This document shows positions 24,711 through 36,189 of a stretch of DNA of 64,000 bases, piece after piece (the first letter of the stretch is position 1; every line of letters begins with the position of its first letter). The notes under the pieces are model-generated. The model ran no database searches and was not told where the DNA came from. It saw only the letters and a list, made by a program, of their open reading frames with translations. The position numbers and the translations under genes were made by a program. Source of the stretch: Ceratopteris richardii (taxonomy: Eukaryota > Streptophyta > Polypodiopsida > Polypodiales > Pteridaceae); NCBI GenBank assembly GCA_020310875.1, contig CM035416.1:3207709-3271708 (forward strand), in the 5' to 3' direction.

Positions 24711-25057
24711 GATTGTCGTCCCGGGACCTGTGCAGAGCCTGTCGTACCTGCGCACACTGCTGGGGATGATGGTACAGCAAAAAACCTGCGAAATAGCTCA
24801 GAAAACATGCAAAAACAGCACATGCAAGTTCGCTCTCTCGCTCTCTCTCACAAGTGAAATGGGGGAAGTGAGGTGGAGGTGGGGATATAGTAAAAAAAAA
24901 CTGAAATTTTCGCGATGATGGAGATGGACTTGGGAGATGGTGATGATGATGATGGTGAAGAAAGTAAAAGAAAATCGATGAGAGTGAAGAAAATACCTAC
25001 AACTCCAACGCGTCAACTCTACGTCTTACCATCACACGCTCGTCCTCAAAGCTCGAT

Positions 25058-25082
25058 CCCCGGCAACGGCGCCAAAATTTGG
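25058..25082 (-). other. Primer-binding site of the young gypsy element (tRNA-Asp type)
   Basis: On the element strand the bases just inside the LTR read TTTTGGCGCCGTTGCCGGGG. TGGCGCCGTTGCCGGGG is the form commonly seen in plant gypsy elements primed by tRNA-Asp. A few bases separate it from the LTR. Confidence 0.85.
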
Positions 25083-25650
25083 TGTAGCTCGATGATGAGT
25101 AGCACCTCCTTTAATGTCAATCCGGGAAGACGTGAGGATGGTATGAAGACCTCGAGCAAGTGGCGGCACAAGTGCGTGAGTGAGAAGCACACTAGCATGC
25201 ATACACATACACACACACGCGCACACACGGCAAGACAAAGAGTGAGGATCAATGGAGCTTTTAGATTACTTTCAAAATGCTCTTACAAGTTCGTTTCAAT
25301 TACAATCTAACCTCAAAAATGAGCTCTCTAGCTCCTTTTATAGTTTTTGACTAGCTTTGGCCTTGTCCAGACCTAGTGTCCGGCCTAGTTAAAAATTAGG
25401 TTCCAGGGCTTATTTGAGGGCTCAAACGAAGTCTAAAAATTATGAAAATTGGTACGATGGTACTTCTAATACTCCTCAAGCTCGAGGACTCCTCGGCTTG
25501 CACAAAATGGAGTCTATTCTACCAAAAACGGGATTTACAATGTTTGTGTAGTGATTAAAATCACTTGAGTTGTACATAATCCATGGGAAAAAATGATCTG
25601 GCCTTGTTGCCGTATTGTGCATGACTCCTCTGTTGCTTTGTATGCCAACA
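25083..25650 (-). repeat. Gypsy LTR (5' in element orientation)
   Basis: 568 bp, matching 8518-9085 with about three differences. It is followed by the ACATG duplication and then the rest of the interrupted copia LTR. Confidence 0.95.
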
Positions 25651-25655
25651 ACATG

Positions 25656-25720
25656 TGACTTACAAATTATCATAATATCAAGCATATCAAGCATGTAGGC
25701 TTGGGTAAAATGCACCAACA
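25656..25720 (-). repeat. Copia LTR (3' in element orientation), second segment
   Basis: The remaining 65 bp of the split LTR, matching the end of the intact copy at about 31010-31074 and closing with CAACA. The adjacent inner bases (25721 onward) are purine-rich on the minus strand, the expected place for a polypurine tract. Confidence 0.9.
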
Positions 25721-28700
25721 ACGCCGCCTCAAGCCTAACATGCTTGGCCTCCAAATAAGTCTTCAATTGTCCTTGATTTCCTGCAAGCCAATCATCAACT
25801 TGAATCTACTTAATTTTGTACCATCAAGAGCTTTAGTCAACATGTCTGCACATCGCATATCTGTAGAGACATAGGATAGTTGAATATCCTTACTCATTAG
25901 CTTCTCCCTTACATAATGGTAGTGGACTTCAATATGCTTGGTACCGGATTAGCTGCAAGATGTAGTGAGCTTGTGTTGTCACCAAAAATGTGAGGTGTTG
26001 AAGAATGAAGTCCAAGATCTATGTACAAAGACTTTAACCACATGATTTCTAGAGTTGCATTAGCCAAACCTCTATATTCGGCTTCAGTAGAAGATAATGC
26101 CATGGCTGGTTGCTTCTTGGATGACCAAGAAATGATTTTTGAACCTGCAAATGATATATACCCGGATGTGCTTCTTCTATCATCTCTAGATCCGGCCCAA
26201 TCTGCATCTGAGTAGACCTTTAGCTCAATATCTGAAGTAAATGAATAAAACAAACCTTCATTCATGGTCCACTTTAGGTACTTGAGGACTCTCTTGGCCG
26301 CATCCATATGTGGTCTTCTTGGTTTATGCATAAACTGACTCAATATGCTAACACTATAGCATATATCCACCCTTGTGAGTGTTGCATAGTTTGTGAGTGT
26401 TGCATAGTCCAAACTTCCAACCAAGCTTTGATAGCTTGTGATGTCTTCGATTGGCTCTCCTTCATAAGCACTAAACTTATGATTTTGCTCCATAGGTATA
26501 CATGCACACTTGGTATTTTCCATCTTGAACTTGAGGAGCATGTCATGCACATACTTCCTTTGTGTGATGTATATACCTGAATCTGAGTAGATCAACTCCA
26601 ATCCAAGAAAATAAGTGAGTGGTCCGAGGTCACTTATTTTGAACTCCTCCTTCATTTGACTCTTTACCTGTTTGATTCCTTCAAGATCATTGCCTGTGAT
26701 AATAATATCATCAACATACACACTAAATAGATCTATTCATATCAATTCCTCTTTATGAACAAAGAGGTATCCGCCTTGCTAGCTTTGAATCCTTGGTCCT
26801 ACAAATAAGTCACCAATCTGAAATTCCAAGCTCTTGGAGCTTGCTTCAATCCATAAAAAGCTTTCTTTAGTTTGCATACATAGTTAGGATGATGTGCATC
26901 CTCATATCCAGGAGGTTGTGCCATATACACTTCCTCAGAAATCCATCCATTCAAGAAAGCATTCTTTACATCAAGTTGATAGAGCTTCCAATTTCTAGAT
27001 GTAGCAAGACTAATGAGAACCCTAATTGTAGGAATTTTTGCAACAGGAGAGAAGGTCTCCTCATAATCAATACCATGGGTTTGAGCAAACCCTTTAGCAA
27101 CTAACATTGCTTTGTGTCCATTTATACTTCCATCTGGATTCCTCTTGATTTTGTATATCCATCGAGATCCAATTACCTTCATAGATGGCTTGTTAGGTAC
27201 AAGCTCCCAAGTGTCATTCTCCATCAAGGCTTCCATTTCTTCATCCGTTGCATCTCTCCAAGCTTTCTTGCTTTGTGCTTCTTCTAATGTGGTAGGTTCT
27301 TCATTAGTTGAATCCTTTGCAATGTAGATTGAGTGCTTGGTGACCAAAGAAGTATCATAACAAAACCTCTCAGGTTTCTTCTTCTCCCTTGAAGACCTTC
27401 TAAGTGGTTGATGTGAGCTCTCGGGTCCATATGTAGCATCCTACATCTTTGCTTTACCTTTGTTCTTCCATAGCTTTAGTCTTTCCAAGACTTCTTGGTC
27501 AATCTCCGAATCACTTTCTTCAATCTGCTTTGGCTCCTTTGGTTGAAGTGATGGAAAATCTTCATCCAAGTCATAAGGCAGCTTCACTTTCTTGTCATCA
27601 TCAAACCATGATTTGTTTTCATAAAAAATTACATCTCTACTCACAGAAAATCCTTTATTGGTTGGATTGTACAATCTATATCCTTTTTGGGTTTGATCAT
27701 AACCAATGAATACACACTTCTCTGCCTTGGGATCCAATTTCCCTCTTACTTGAGAAGGAATGTGAGCATAGGTTAAGCATCCAAAGATTTTACAATGCTC
27801 TAGACTAGGTCTTCTTCCATTCCACACTTCATATGGAGTGGTTCCATCTAGTGACTTAGATGGAAGTCTATTTATGAGATATGTGGCTGTAGACACAACC
27901 TCTGCCCATAGGTAGTTTGGCAATCCCTTTTCATTGAGCATGGACCTTGCAGCTTCGACAATAGCTTTGTTTCTCCTCTCTACTACACCATTGAGTTCGG
28001 GTGTATACATTGTAGTGACTTCCCTTTTAATGCCTCTTTCATGCAAGAAGGCATCAAATTCAGAAGAGAAGTATTCTCCTCCACCATCTGATCTGAGTCT
28101 TTTCAAAGTCTTACCTGTTTGGGTTTCAACAAGAGCAATATACTTCTTAAAGCAATTAAACACTTCATCCTTGTGCTTCATGAAAAACAGAATGGTCCAC
28201 CTGCTACAATCATCTATGAAAGACACATAAGATCTTGAGCCTGATATAGATGGCTCCTTACTTGGACCCCACACATCTGTGTGCACTAGATCCAAAGGAT
28301 TTTGATACATATATCCTTTCTTATTGAAAGGTTGTCTATGAGCCTTGCCGAGTTGACAATCTTCACACTTATAAATCATGTGTTGCCTTGTGATATTAGG
28401 CAAACCAAGTACACTTTGGTCCCTGCAAATCTGTTTGAGTGTCCTCTCACCAATGTGAGCAAGCTTTTGTGCCATATCTCCAACTCTCTTAGAGTTTGAG
28501 ATCCATAGCTAAACAAAGCTATGTTCTTTGTATCTTCCACTTGAAAAGTGAAAAGCCTTCCTGTCTTTTCTCCTTTGGCAATCCTTCGAAAGCCTTGCCT
28601 TGGGTCTTCAACATATGCTCCAAATCGGTTGAATCTAACCTGTAATCCTTTTTCAACAATCTGTCCAACACTTATTAAATTTTTGGTAATTGTAGGGACA

Positions 28701-29997
28701 TACAAGACTTTGCTTAAGAGGTTCATATTCCCATCTGATGTCTTCACATTACCTATCTTCTCCATTGAATGCTTTGTGTCATCTCCTGTCTGCACTTCAT
28801 GCTTGTTATGAGGATCTTCCAAATCAGAAAGTAAAGCCACATTTCCTGCTACATGGTTTGAGCATCCTGAATCAATGTAAAATATGTGATCATCATCCTT
28901 ACCCTTCTTCATTGATAGATATATAATCAATAATGAATCTTCTTGACTTTGGTCCTCTGCATAGTTATTGTAGTCTCTCCTTCCTCTATGGCCACTTTGA
29001 TAGTTGTCGTTGTTCTAATTGTTGTTGTACTAGTTGTTGTTGTAACCTCCATTATATCTGCCTCTATTTGATCCATAGCCACCTCTATTGAATCGTCTTC
29101 CTCTTGAGTTCCTCGGGTTCTTGAAACATTCTTCAGTAGTATGATTAGATAAGCCACATATATTGCAAGGTTGAGATGATTGGAATCTCCCCCTGCCTTG
29201 CTTTCCACCTCTGCCTCTTCCTCTAGCTCTTCCTCTACCTGCAAAGTTTGCTTGGAAAGATCTACCTTCATCTTCATTATTCCTATTCTTTGACTTGTCC
29301 TTGACCTTAGCTTTGTCAGAATATAAGGCAGAAGTTTGATTACCTCTTGAGGACTCACCACCTTTTCTAATCTTTGCTTCATGAGTGAAGAGTTGGCCCA
29401 TGAGTGTGTTGAGGTCGGGTACATGCATATCCATGTATAAATCCATGGATGTTGTGAATGACTCCCACTTGTCGTCTGCTTTGATTCCATTTATGATTTG
29501 TCTAATAATTTTCTCCTCTTCAATTACCTCTCCAATGCTTCCAAGTTGGTCGGAAATCTCCTTCATCTTTGTGACATAATCAGTCACATTTTGCTTCGGG
29601 CTTTTCTTCATTGTTGTGAACTCCATCCACAATTGGTTCTTCCTTGCTCGAGTGTTGGAAGAGAAGAAAGAAGCAAGTGCATTCCAGGTCTCTCTTGATG
29701 TCTTGCATCCCTTGACATGAGGTAAAAGAAAATCAGAGATTGAGTTTAGAATATAGGACCTTGCAAGTGCATCCTTCGAACACCAATTTGAAAGTCCTTC
29801 CACTTCTTCATGTGATGGTTGCCCTTTGTTCCTCATGGTTCGCATTGCTTCATCTCTGGATATGAATCCATATAGATTCCTCCCTTGAAGGTAAGCCTCC
29901 ATCCTTAGAGACCATGCCGGGTAGATGTTTCGATCCAATTTGTCAATTGTTGATGGAAATCCATGTCCCACGTTGCTTGACTATGCTCTAATACCAC
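25721..29997 (-). mobile_element. Copia internal region: gag, protease, integrase, reverse transcriptase, RNase H
   Basis: In element order: Gag with a UBN2-type core and a CCHC knuckle (CNICGLSNHTTEEC) in about 29030-29971; a protease-like segment with DSGCSNH near 28830-28880; integrase with HTDVWGP and DDE-type blocks in 27441-28475; reverse transcriptase with a DVKNAFL block in 26799-27347 and a YVDD block near 26710-26721; and RNase H with DADWAGS and EAEYRGL blocks in 25909-26400. The order matches Ty1/copia. The region is broken in several places, so it is a fossil that could not act alone. Confidence 0.9.
29984..29995 (-). other. Copia primer-binding site (initiator tRNA-Met type)
   Basis: On the element strand this reads TGGTATTAGAGC, one base from the usual plant copia site, two bases inside the right LTR. 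Confidence 0.85.
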
Positions 29998-31074
29998 TGT
30001 GAAGAGAGATGGTGGATGCAATCCAAAGATGAGTTGGTGCTGCTACAACCGGCTTCACACCAGCCAATTGAGACTTGAGAGTTGATTACTAGACCCTTTA
30101 AGCTTCCTAAATCCACCAAAATATCAGCCAAGTACTTTGGAACATGTATCCCAAAAGTTTAAGTCAAGATAGACAAGTTGCAAGATGACTAGCTCCCAAA
30201 AGTTGCTATTTTTGGACATACACTTGCTGGAAAAACTGAACAGTGCTCTCAACCTGGTAAGAATTAGATAAATTCCTTTTGCGCATAGCAAATATACTTA
30301 GCAAGATTCCCAATCCAATTTAAAACACTTCAAATGATGGACTGAGCACTGAGAACAAGATTCATCAATTTCTGGAACATGCCCACCATTCTCGGGGCTC
30401 TGCAGAGATAGAGTAGTGAGCAATAAAATGCAGATATCTCCAAACTGTAAATGCAATGACCATGAAAATTGGTATCCAGAAACTAGACAGTAAGAGCTAT
30501 CCAACGCACATTAAAACACTGAAAAAGTTGTGTATAGCTTGAGATATGACCTTCTAAAGGTATTGCTCTGAGTGAGTATAGCAGAGAACAAAACAGAGAA
30601 GTAGATGATGATAAATGTATAGATTCACATATGATTACAACCACATTGGCAATGAATATTCGCACAATGGGAGTAGAATGATAGAGCTATGGAGTAAGCT
30701 CTTCAATCTCTACAAAATGACATGAAGTGTTCACGTACAAGGCTTGCTAATCGCCTCTTCCTTCTTGCTCTTTTTATAGCTATCCTTGGAGGGAGTTTTG
30801 AATTCGAATTCAAATGGCTCCACTTAAAAGTGATCCCCAAAGTTAGGAGATATTCCCTCAGCTCAAATATTCGTGGTTTTAGGTAGTTAGAGCGATGAAT
30901 TTGCTTTTACATCATGGATGAGGTAAGCCATCCTTTTCCTTTTTTCTTTTTTTAATTACAAGAGATAAAATGTACTCTTTTACAAGAGGTGTTCACATGA
31001 CTACACATGTGACTTACAAATGATCATAATATCAAGCATATCAAGCATGTAGGCTTGGGTAAAATGCACCAACA
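29998..31074 (-). repeat. Copia LTR (5' in element orientation), intact copy
   Basis: 1077 bp from TGTGAAGAG to CACCAACA, followed by the ATGTA duplication at 31075-31079. It shows what the left LTR looked like before the gypsy insertion. Confidence 0.93.
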
Positions 31075-31079
31075 ATGTA

Positions 31080-34050
31080 GTGCCAGTTAAATACACTCAA
31101 CCAAGGGAAAACATGGAGAGAGCCATAGTACCAGCTACACCATTAGCTAGTACAGAATGAACGAATCAGGGATACGAGCAAATCCAAGGAGAATACTATC
31201 CCTATGACACCAGTTTGATGGAGTATGACCAAACTTATGACCAACAATACTACGGTTATGAGGGATATGAAAACACCTATGGACCGGAGTTTGCAACCCT
31301 AATGTACACCACACCCAAGGCACCAACACCCTTGAGACCACCCATTAAACTTCATGTGCCAAAAGGGCCATGCTATAGATGTGGAGGAGACCACTTCATA
31401 AGAGAGTGCACCGTGCCATATAATCCACCATCTCCTAGGTCTTGGGAAGGGTACTACAATGAATGTGGAAAGGAACACCTATTTAGAGATTGTCCAAAGA
31501 ATCCCAACAAGACACGTAACACAATGCAAATCAATGTGATCGAGGTAATTGAATTCTCAAGAAGTGATAAAGAGTACACAGTACCATTAAGAGCTATCAC
31601 AGGAGCACAAGCCAAAGGACAAGAGAGAAAAAAACTAGACTCTGAACAAGAAAAGAATAAAAACCTAGAACCCAAAATACAGGTAGTGGAAGATTCTAAG
31701 GACCCACATGAGAGTACCCAAACAAAGAAGACCCAAAGTTGGAAGGATAGAAGGGAAAAACTTAGAGACAAATGGATGAAAAACAAAAGTAAGGAAGACA
31801 AGAAGAACATGAGAGATGGTAAGAAACTCAAGAAACCAAAAATACAAGAAGAAATCCCACTAAACAAGCCAGGATCAATCTTAGCAAACCCTAGACCAGA
31901 TGACTTGGACATGTGACTGAATTACCAAGCTAGAATCACGACTGGACCAAACATAGAATAAAACGAGAAAATTTACCCACAAGGGGAGTTAGAAAAGGAG
32001 AGATTTGCGATATGCAAAAATCTCATAGAGGTAGCTCAAGACACTCTAGAAAAGACTATTCGAGTCCTCCCAAAGACAAACATATCTGAGAATCAATACA
32101 ATGAGTGTTTTAAAGAGGATGACGAGAAACCAAAAGAGAAAGATAATAAGGAAGAATTACCTAGCACTCAAGACAAATCAATTTCTGTAATCCCTAAACT
32201 AGAAGCTGATTGGCCAAGAGAGTTATGGGCTATGATTTGGGAAGATCGATGGAGAAGGAATGGAAATTCAAGACCACCCTTTGAGGAATTAGATGTTGAG
32301 GACGATCAGCCAACCCCAAATTTGGATGAAGTATATGAAGACATTTCCATGTTAGACCGAAATAGGGAGGAAGCACACAGGATATCTACCCTACCAAACT
32401 ACATCGGAGAATATGAGAAAGGATCCATAATCTTCCATGCTCCCACTGTGTGAGGAAAGGAAAATGCGTCTTCAGGTAAGACCTCTCACAATTTAGCAGA
32501 ACTAAAGAAGACCAAGGTACAATGTCGATTGACTGTGAAAGAATTACTACATGCCAAGCCGCAAATATAGAAACAATTAGCGGAACAGTTGAAATTAGAG
32601 AATGAGGAGAGTAAAAAAGAAAATAAAGAAACTGAAGTCCTTGAGTCGACTATACAAATCCCTATGGATAAATTCAAAGAATTTAGTCAAGGAGACAAGG
32701 GCAACACATGTTTACCCATCACATATAATGGATACATGACCAAAGCCATTCTAGACACAGGAGCAGGTGTAGGCATAGCCACCAAAAAAATTTGGGAGAA
32801 ATGGGGAAAGCCAGACCTACGACCGACACGTATGAAGCTTCAATTAGCAGATGACCATGTAGAAAGACCACTTGGAATATTGGAGAAAATAAGGTTAACC
32901 ACATGTGGAGTGGATTTTGAGCACACATTAGATGTATGTCAATTTGGAAAAGCGAATAACTATGAAATCATATTAGGACGACCATTCATGAGACAACTCA
33001 GGGTAGTACAAGACTAGGGAAGAGGCGCATCATACTTACAAAATCGAGGAACTACTACCAAGATAAATTTGCATACATTTGCATATAGGGATGTACCCCC
33101 ACTACAATGGAATCCCATACACAAGGAAGAGGATGACTTGTCAATTCATAGTGCCAATTCAAGTGACCAATCATGGATGCACGAAGATGCTCAATTATGG
33201 ATGTGTAAGGAAGCAAAGAAAGAAGAGAAGAAAACTCAATTATGGCCTATCGGACATCAAAATTACCGACCCATAGAGGATCCTATGTATATGCCCCAAG
33301 TTTTCCCTCATGAAGCATTGAAACCACAAAGTTGGATGGATATTCTAGCCACCTTGGATGTATGCATAAATGAAGAGGTATTAACCATGAATGGATGTGT
33401 GGAGGAAGAAGGTTATGATGTGAGTTTTTACATGGTAGTCCTTCAGGAGGTAGAAGCAGGAGAAGTGTTAGAAAAAGAATGGAAGGAAGAGTATGAAAGC
33501 ACAAAAATGGAACTAGAGTTTGATTCAGAGGAACGATATTTAGAAGCCATCCAAGCCGATGACAAAGAAGGAACACACAAAGTGTTAGCAATAGAAGCAG
33601 CTCAGATGAGACCAAACCATGAGGAAATGATAGAAAAGACCGAACCAACCCTAGAACTATTTGGAGTCCTAGAACACTTCAAAAGATATGAAGTAGAGGA
33701 GAGGAAGATATCCATTCAGATGGCTAAGACAGAGGTAAGAGAAAGAGAAGCATATGACAACAAGGAACAAACGAAGAAAGTAACAGTGACTATGGAAGAT
33801 GGAGAAGAAAGATGCATGTGCATATGAAAAGATGTGTCATTTGAGGAGGGATTGATAAAACTAATTTGAGAGTATCGGGATGTGTTTGCATGGACCTACA
33901 AGGACCTCAAAGGTGTAGAACCATCCATTTTTTCTCATCAAATACCAATGACACCTGATGCAAAACCATCAAAGCAACGCCCTTACACTTATAATGATGT
34001 CTATTTATAAAAAATTAAGGAGGAGATAGACAAGCTATTAGCCAAAATTT
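31080..34050 (+). mobile_element. Old Ty3/gypsy relic, right part (late gag, protease, start of RT)
   Basis: This continues the relic interrupted at 7500. It has knuckles CYRCGGDHFIREC and CNECGKEHLFRDC near 31370-31490, a protease-like segment with LDTGAG near 32750, a linker with a WMHEDAQLWMCK block (matching WMHEDTHLWMCK in the young element), and the first part of the RT region before homology ends near 34050. It is closely related to the young element's polyprotein but on the opposite strand. Broken in several places and truncated. Confidence 0.85.
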
Positions 34051-34084
34051 ACTACCAAGACAATTTCTGCTAATGTTGACATTG

Positions 34085-34900
34085 CTAATAGTTTTTCCCT
34101 ATCCGTGGAACATATAAATAATATGAATATGCGAATATACCATCATTACTATTAGAAAGGACAATGTTTGCAAAGGATAGGAAGATTTTTTGAGCACATG
34201 GCATTATTTCCATTAGAGGTAAGCTTGAATGAGGTGAAGAGACTACGTTGAGAGGTAACATGTTTGGTTGCATCACTATCAAAGTGACAAAGATTTGAGT
34301 GCACAATAGTTATAAATTGGTTGTGAATGGATGGGTTAGAAATACATATTGTAGGAAATTTCCATTCTTCATTTTGCAGTAAATTAGTAGAGTCAAATTT
34401 AGAAGCATAAGTGTCTAGAAAAGCCATTTGTACATCTTTCTTCTTTGCTTCTTTTAGTAGGTAGTCTACAATAATTCTTTACAACATGATCATTTTTTAC
34501 AAAATTTGCAAGACCAATACTACTTATTTGCTTTCTTCTCATCGTCTACTTCCTTCCTTGATCTTCTTGTAGTATTAAAAACAAAACACTTCAAATTCTA
34601 AGGAGTTTTCATTGGATTTCATCATCAACCAAAGACCACAAGCAAAGATTTGGTAAGAAACAAGCAATGCATTGCAAAAAATCTACATGATTGAACTATT
34701 TGGAAAAACTCCATCTACAATTATTAATTGGTCCTTTAAATGTTTGATCTTTGTAAGAACAATATCTAGAGAATGACCTTCATTCATATGTTGATTCTCA
34801 AGTTCTTTTTACAAGAAAAGCAACATGAGACTGATTTCCTTCCTAATTTAGTATGGCAAGAGTATCCCATATGGATCAACTAATCTCAAACAAATCTAAC
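34085..34900 (-). mobile_element. Ty1/copia relic, protease region
   Basis: On the minus strand 34152-34427 contains HFDSDATKHVTSQRSLF, which resembles the copia protease block around DSGAxxH. Cys-rich remains of a knuckle may lie near 34480-34510. Heavily decayed. Confidence 0.45.
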
Positions 34901-35700
34901 AAGAATGAAGGCAAGTTTGTGTAGCTATGGGTCCTAGGCTTTACTTTTTGCATGATCCATGCCTTCCTTGTACCCCCACTTTGGGTTAAGTTAAGGGAAA
35001 TTTATCCTGAAGATCAATAAGGACCATGAGTGTTTTGCCGTTATCCCCTTTCATTTTTTGAAGGTAATGTCACTTGTTGAGAAGCTCTATTTTCTTTTTA
35101 CAAATCAAGAATAGGTAGGATGTAAAACCTTGTTACTTTAGAAAAAAAGGTCTTCAGTTCCCTATCGTCTCCAATAAGAAGTATCCCTTTCTCGAACTCC
35201 CAATCTCCCATTGTCAGATGCAACACCTCAAGGAAAGATCAAACTAAAGAAAATGAATATTTAGGACTTAGTTAATGGAAAAACCAGTAGAGAGTATAAA
35301 ATAAAAGATTTTGTATTGTCCTAAGTTTTGAGATTACCAATGGGATGACTTCGCAAAGTAGCACACATGTCTAAAAATCGCTAGGCAAACAACCCAAAGT
35401 TTAAGACAAAAAGGAACCAGAAGACAATGATAATCTCCCATGACTATAAAAGTTGTTTAGGTGTTACAAAACAAATATCTTGAACCCAAATAATTCAAGA
35501 AAATAGGAACTACATTATTCCTCTTATATAGATATCAAGAGACAAAAAAAGGTTGTCTTTTTTCCTTTGAAGGGGCTTAATCTTCCTAGATAAGCAATGA
35601 TCATTCAAATAGTCTAAAACATATAAAGATTATTTAATTATCTTTTAAAGATAGCAAATCAAATCCTTTGGTGGAAGCAACAAAAGCCTTGAAATACTAA
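34901..35700. other. Unassigned sequence
   Basis: No gene, repeat or motif that I can support. Confidence 0.3.
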
Positions 35701-35704
35701 AGTT

Positions 35705-36160
35705 TAGAGGTGATTCCTTTATTTCAAATGATTTCCAAGGATTTGAGTACTCTATAGATAGGTGGAGTGATGTCTTAGGATTTTAAGATAATCATCATCT
35801 GCACATCTATGTCAAATATGAAGCATTGTGGTATGGGACTATAGAACTTGTATTCACACAATTGTATAAAAGATGGTATGGGACATTAATTCATGATATT
35901 TAGTGAAAACATTGTGCATGAGTGTTGGATATCCATATGTATGCAACTATGAATATCATCCATTCATATGTACTCATGCAAGACAACCATTGATACTCCT
36001 AGTATTGTAAATATGCTTAAAATACAAAATCAATATTATATGCGTGAGGAATATTAAAGAATTTACATAAAATAAAAAATTAAAGAGCCTTGCACAAGAA
36101 ACCTTCCAAATGAACTTTTTCTTGATACATTGATCCCTTGTTTGCATGCAAAAAATTCAA
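35705..36160. repeat. Direct repeat R1, left copy
   Basis: About 450 bp matching 40990-41470 with moderate divergence, in the same orientation. Shared blocks include AGATAGGTGGAGTGATGT and GAAGCATTGTGGTATGGGAC. The two copies bracket a minus-strand gypsy relic and could be its LTRs, although I could not place the ends or a target duplication. Confidence 0.7.
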
Positions 36161-36189
36161 AATAGGTGCATAAAAAGAGTCATGTTAGT

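Larger units (their letters stand above)
8518..25650 (-). mobile_element. Young, structurally complete Ty3/gypsy element
   Basis: Two 568-bp LTRs (8518-9085 and 25083-25650) begin TG, end CA and are flanked by ACATG on both sides. I count about three differences between them, so the insertion is recent. A tRNA-Asp-type primer site lies next to the right LTR and a polypurine tract next to the left one. In element order the parts are: leader with tandem palindromes, one very long gag-pol frame (13552-23187), then an extra coding region (9097-13398) before the polypurine tract. The gag-pol frame looks whole. The extra region is broken in about three places. Large size and an extra region after pol recall the Tat/Ogre branch, but I did not see a second RNase H, so the lineage is open. 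Confidence 0.93.
7506..31074 (-). mobile_element. Ty1/copia element with both LTRs, split by a younger gypsy insertion
   Basis: Both LTRs are 1077 bp once the inserted gypsy element is discounted (7506-8517 plus 25656-25720, and 29998-31074). They begin TGTG and end CAACA. The host duplication ATGTA is present at 7501-7505 and 31075-31079. A Met-tRNA-type primer site adjoins the right LTR, so the element reads on the minus strand. The internal region is 25721-29997. By eye the LTRs differ by several percent, so this insertion is clearly older than the gypsy inside it. Structurally whole, coding region broken in several places. Confidence 0.93.
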
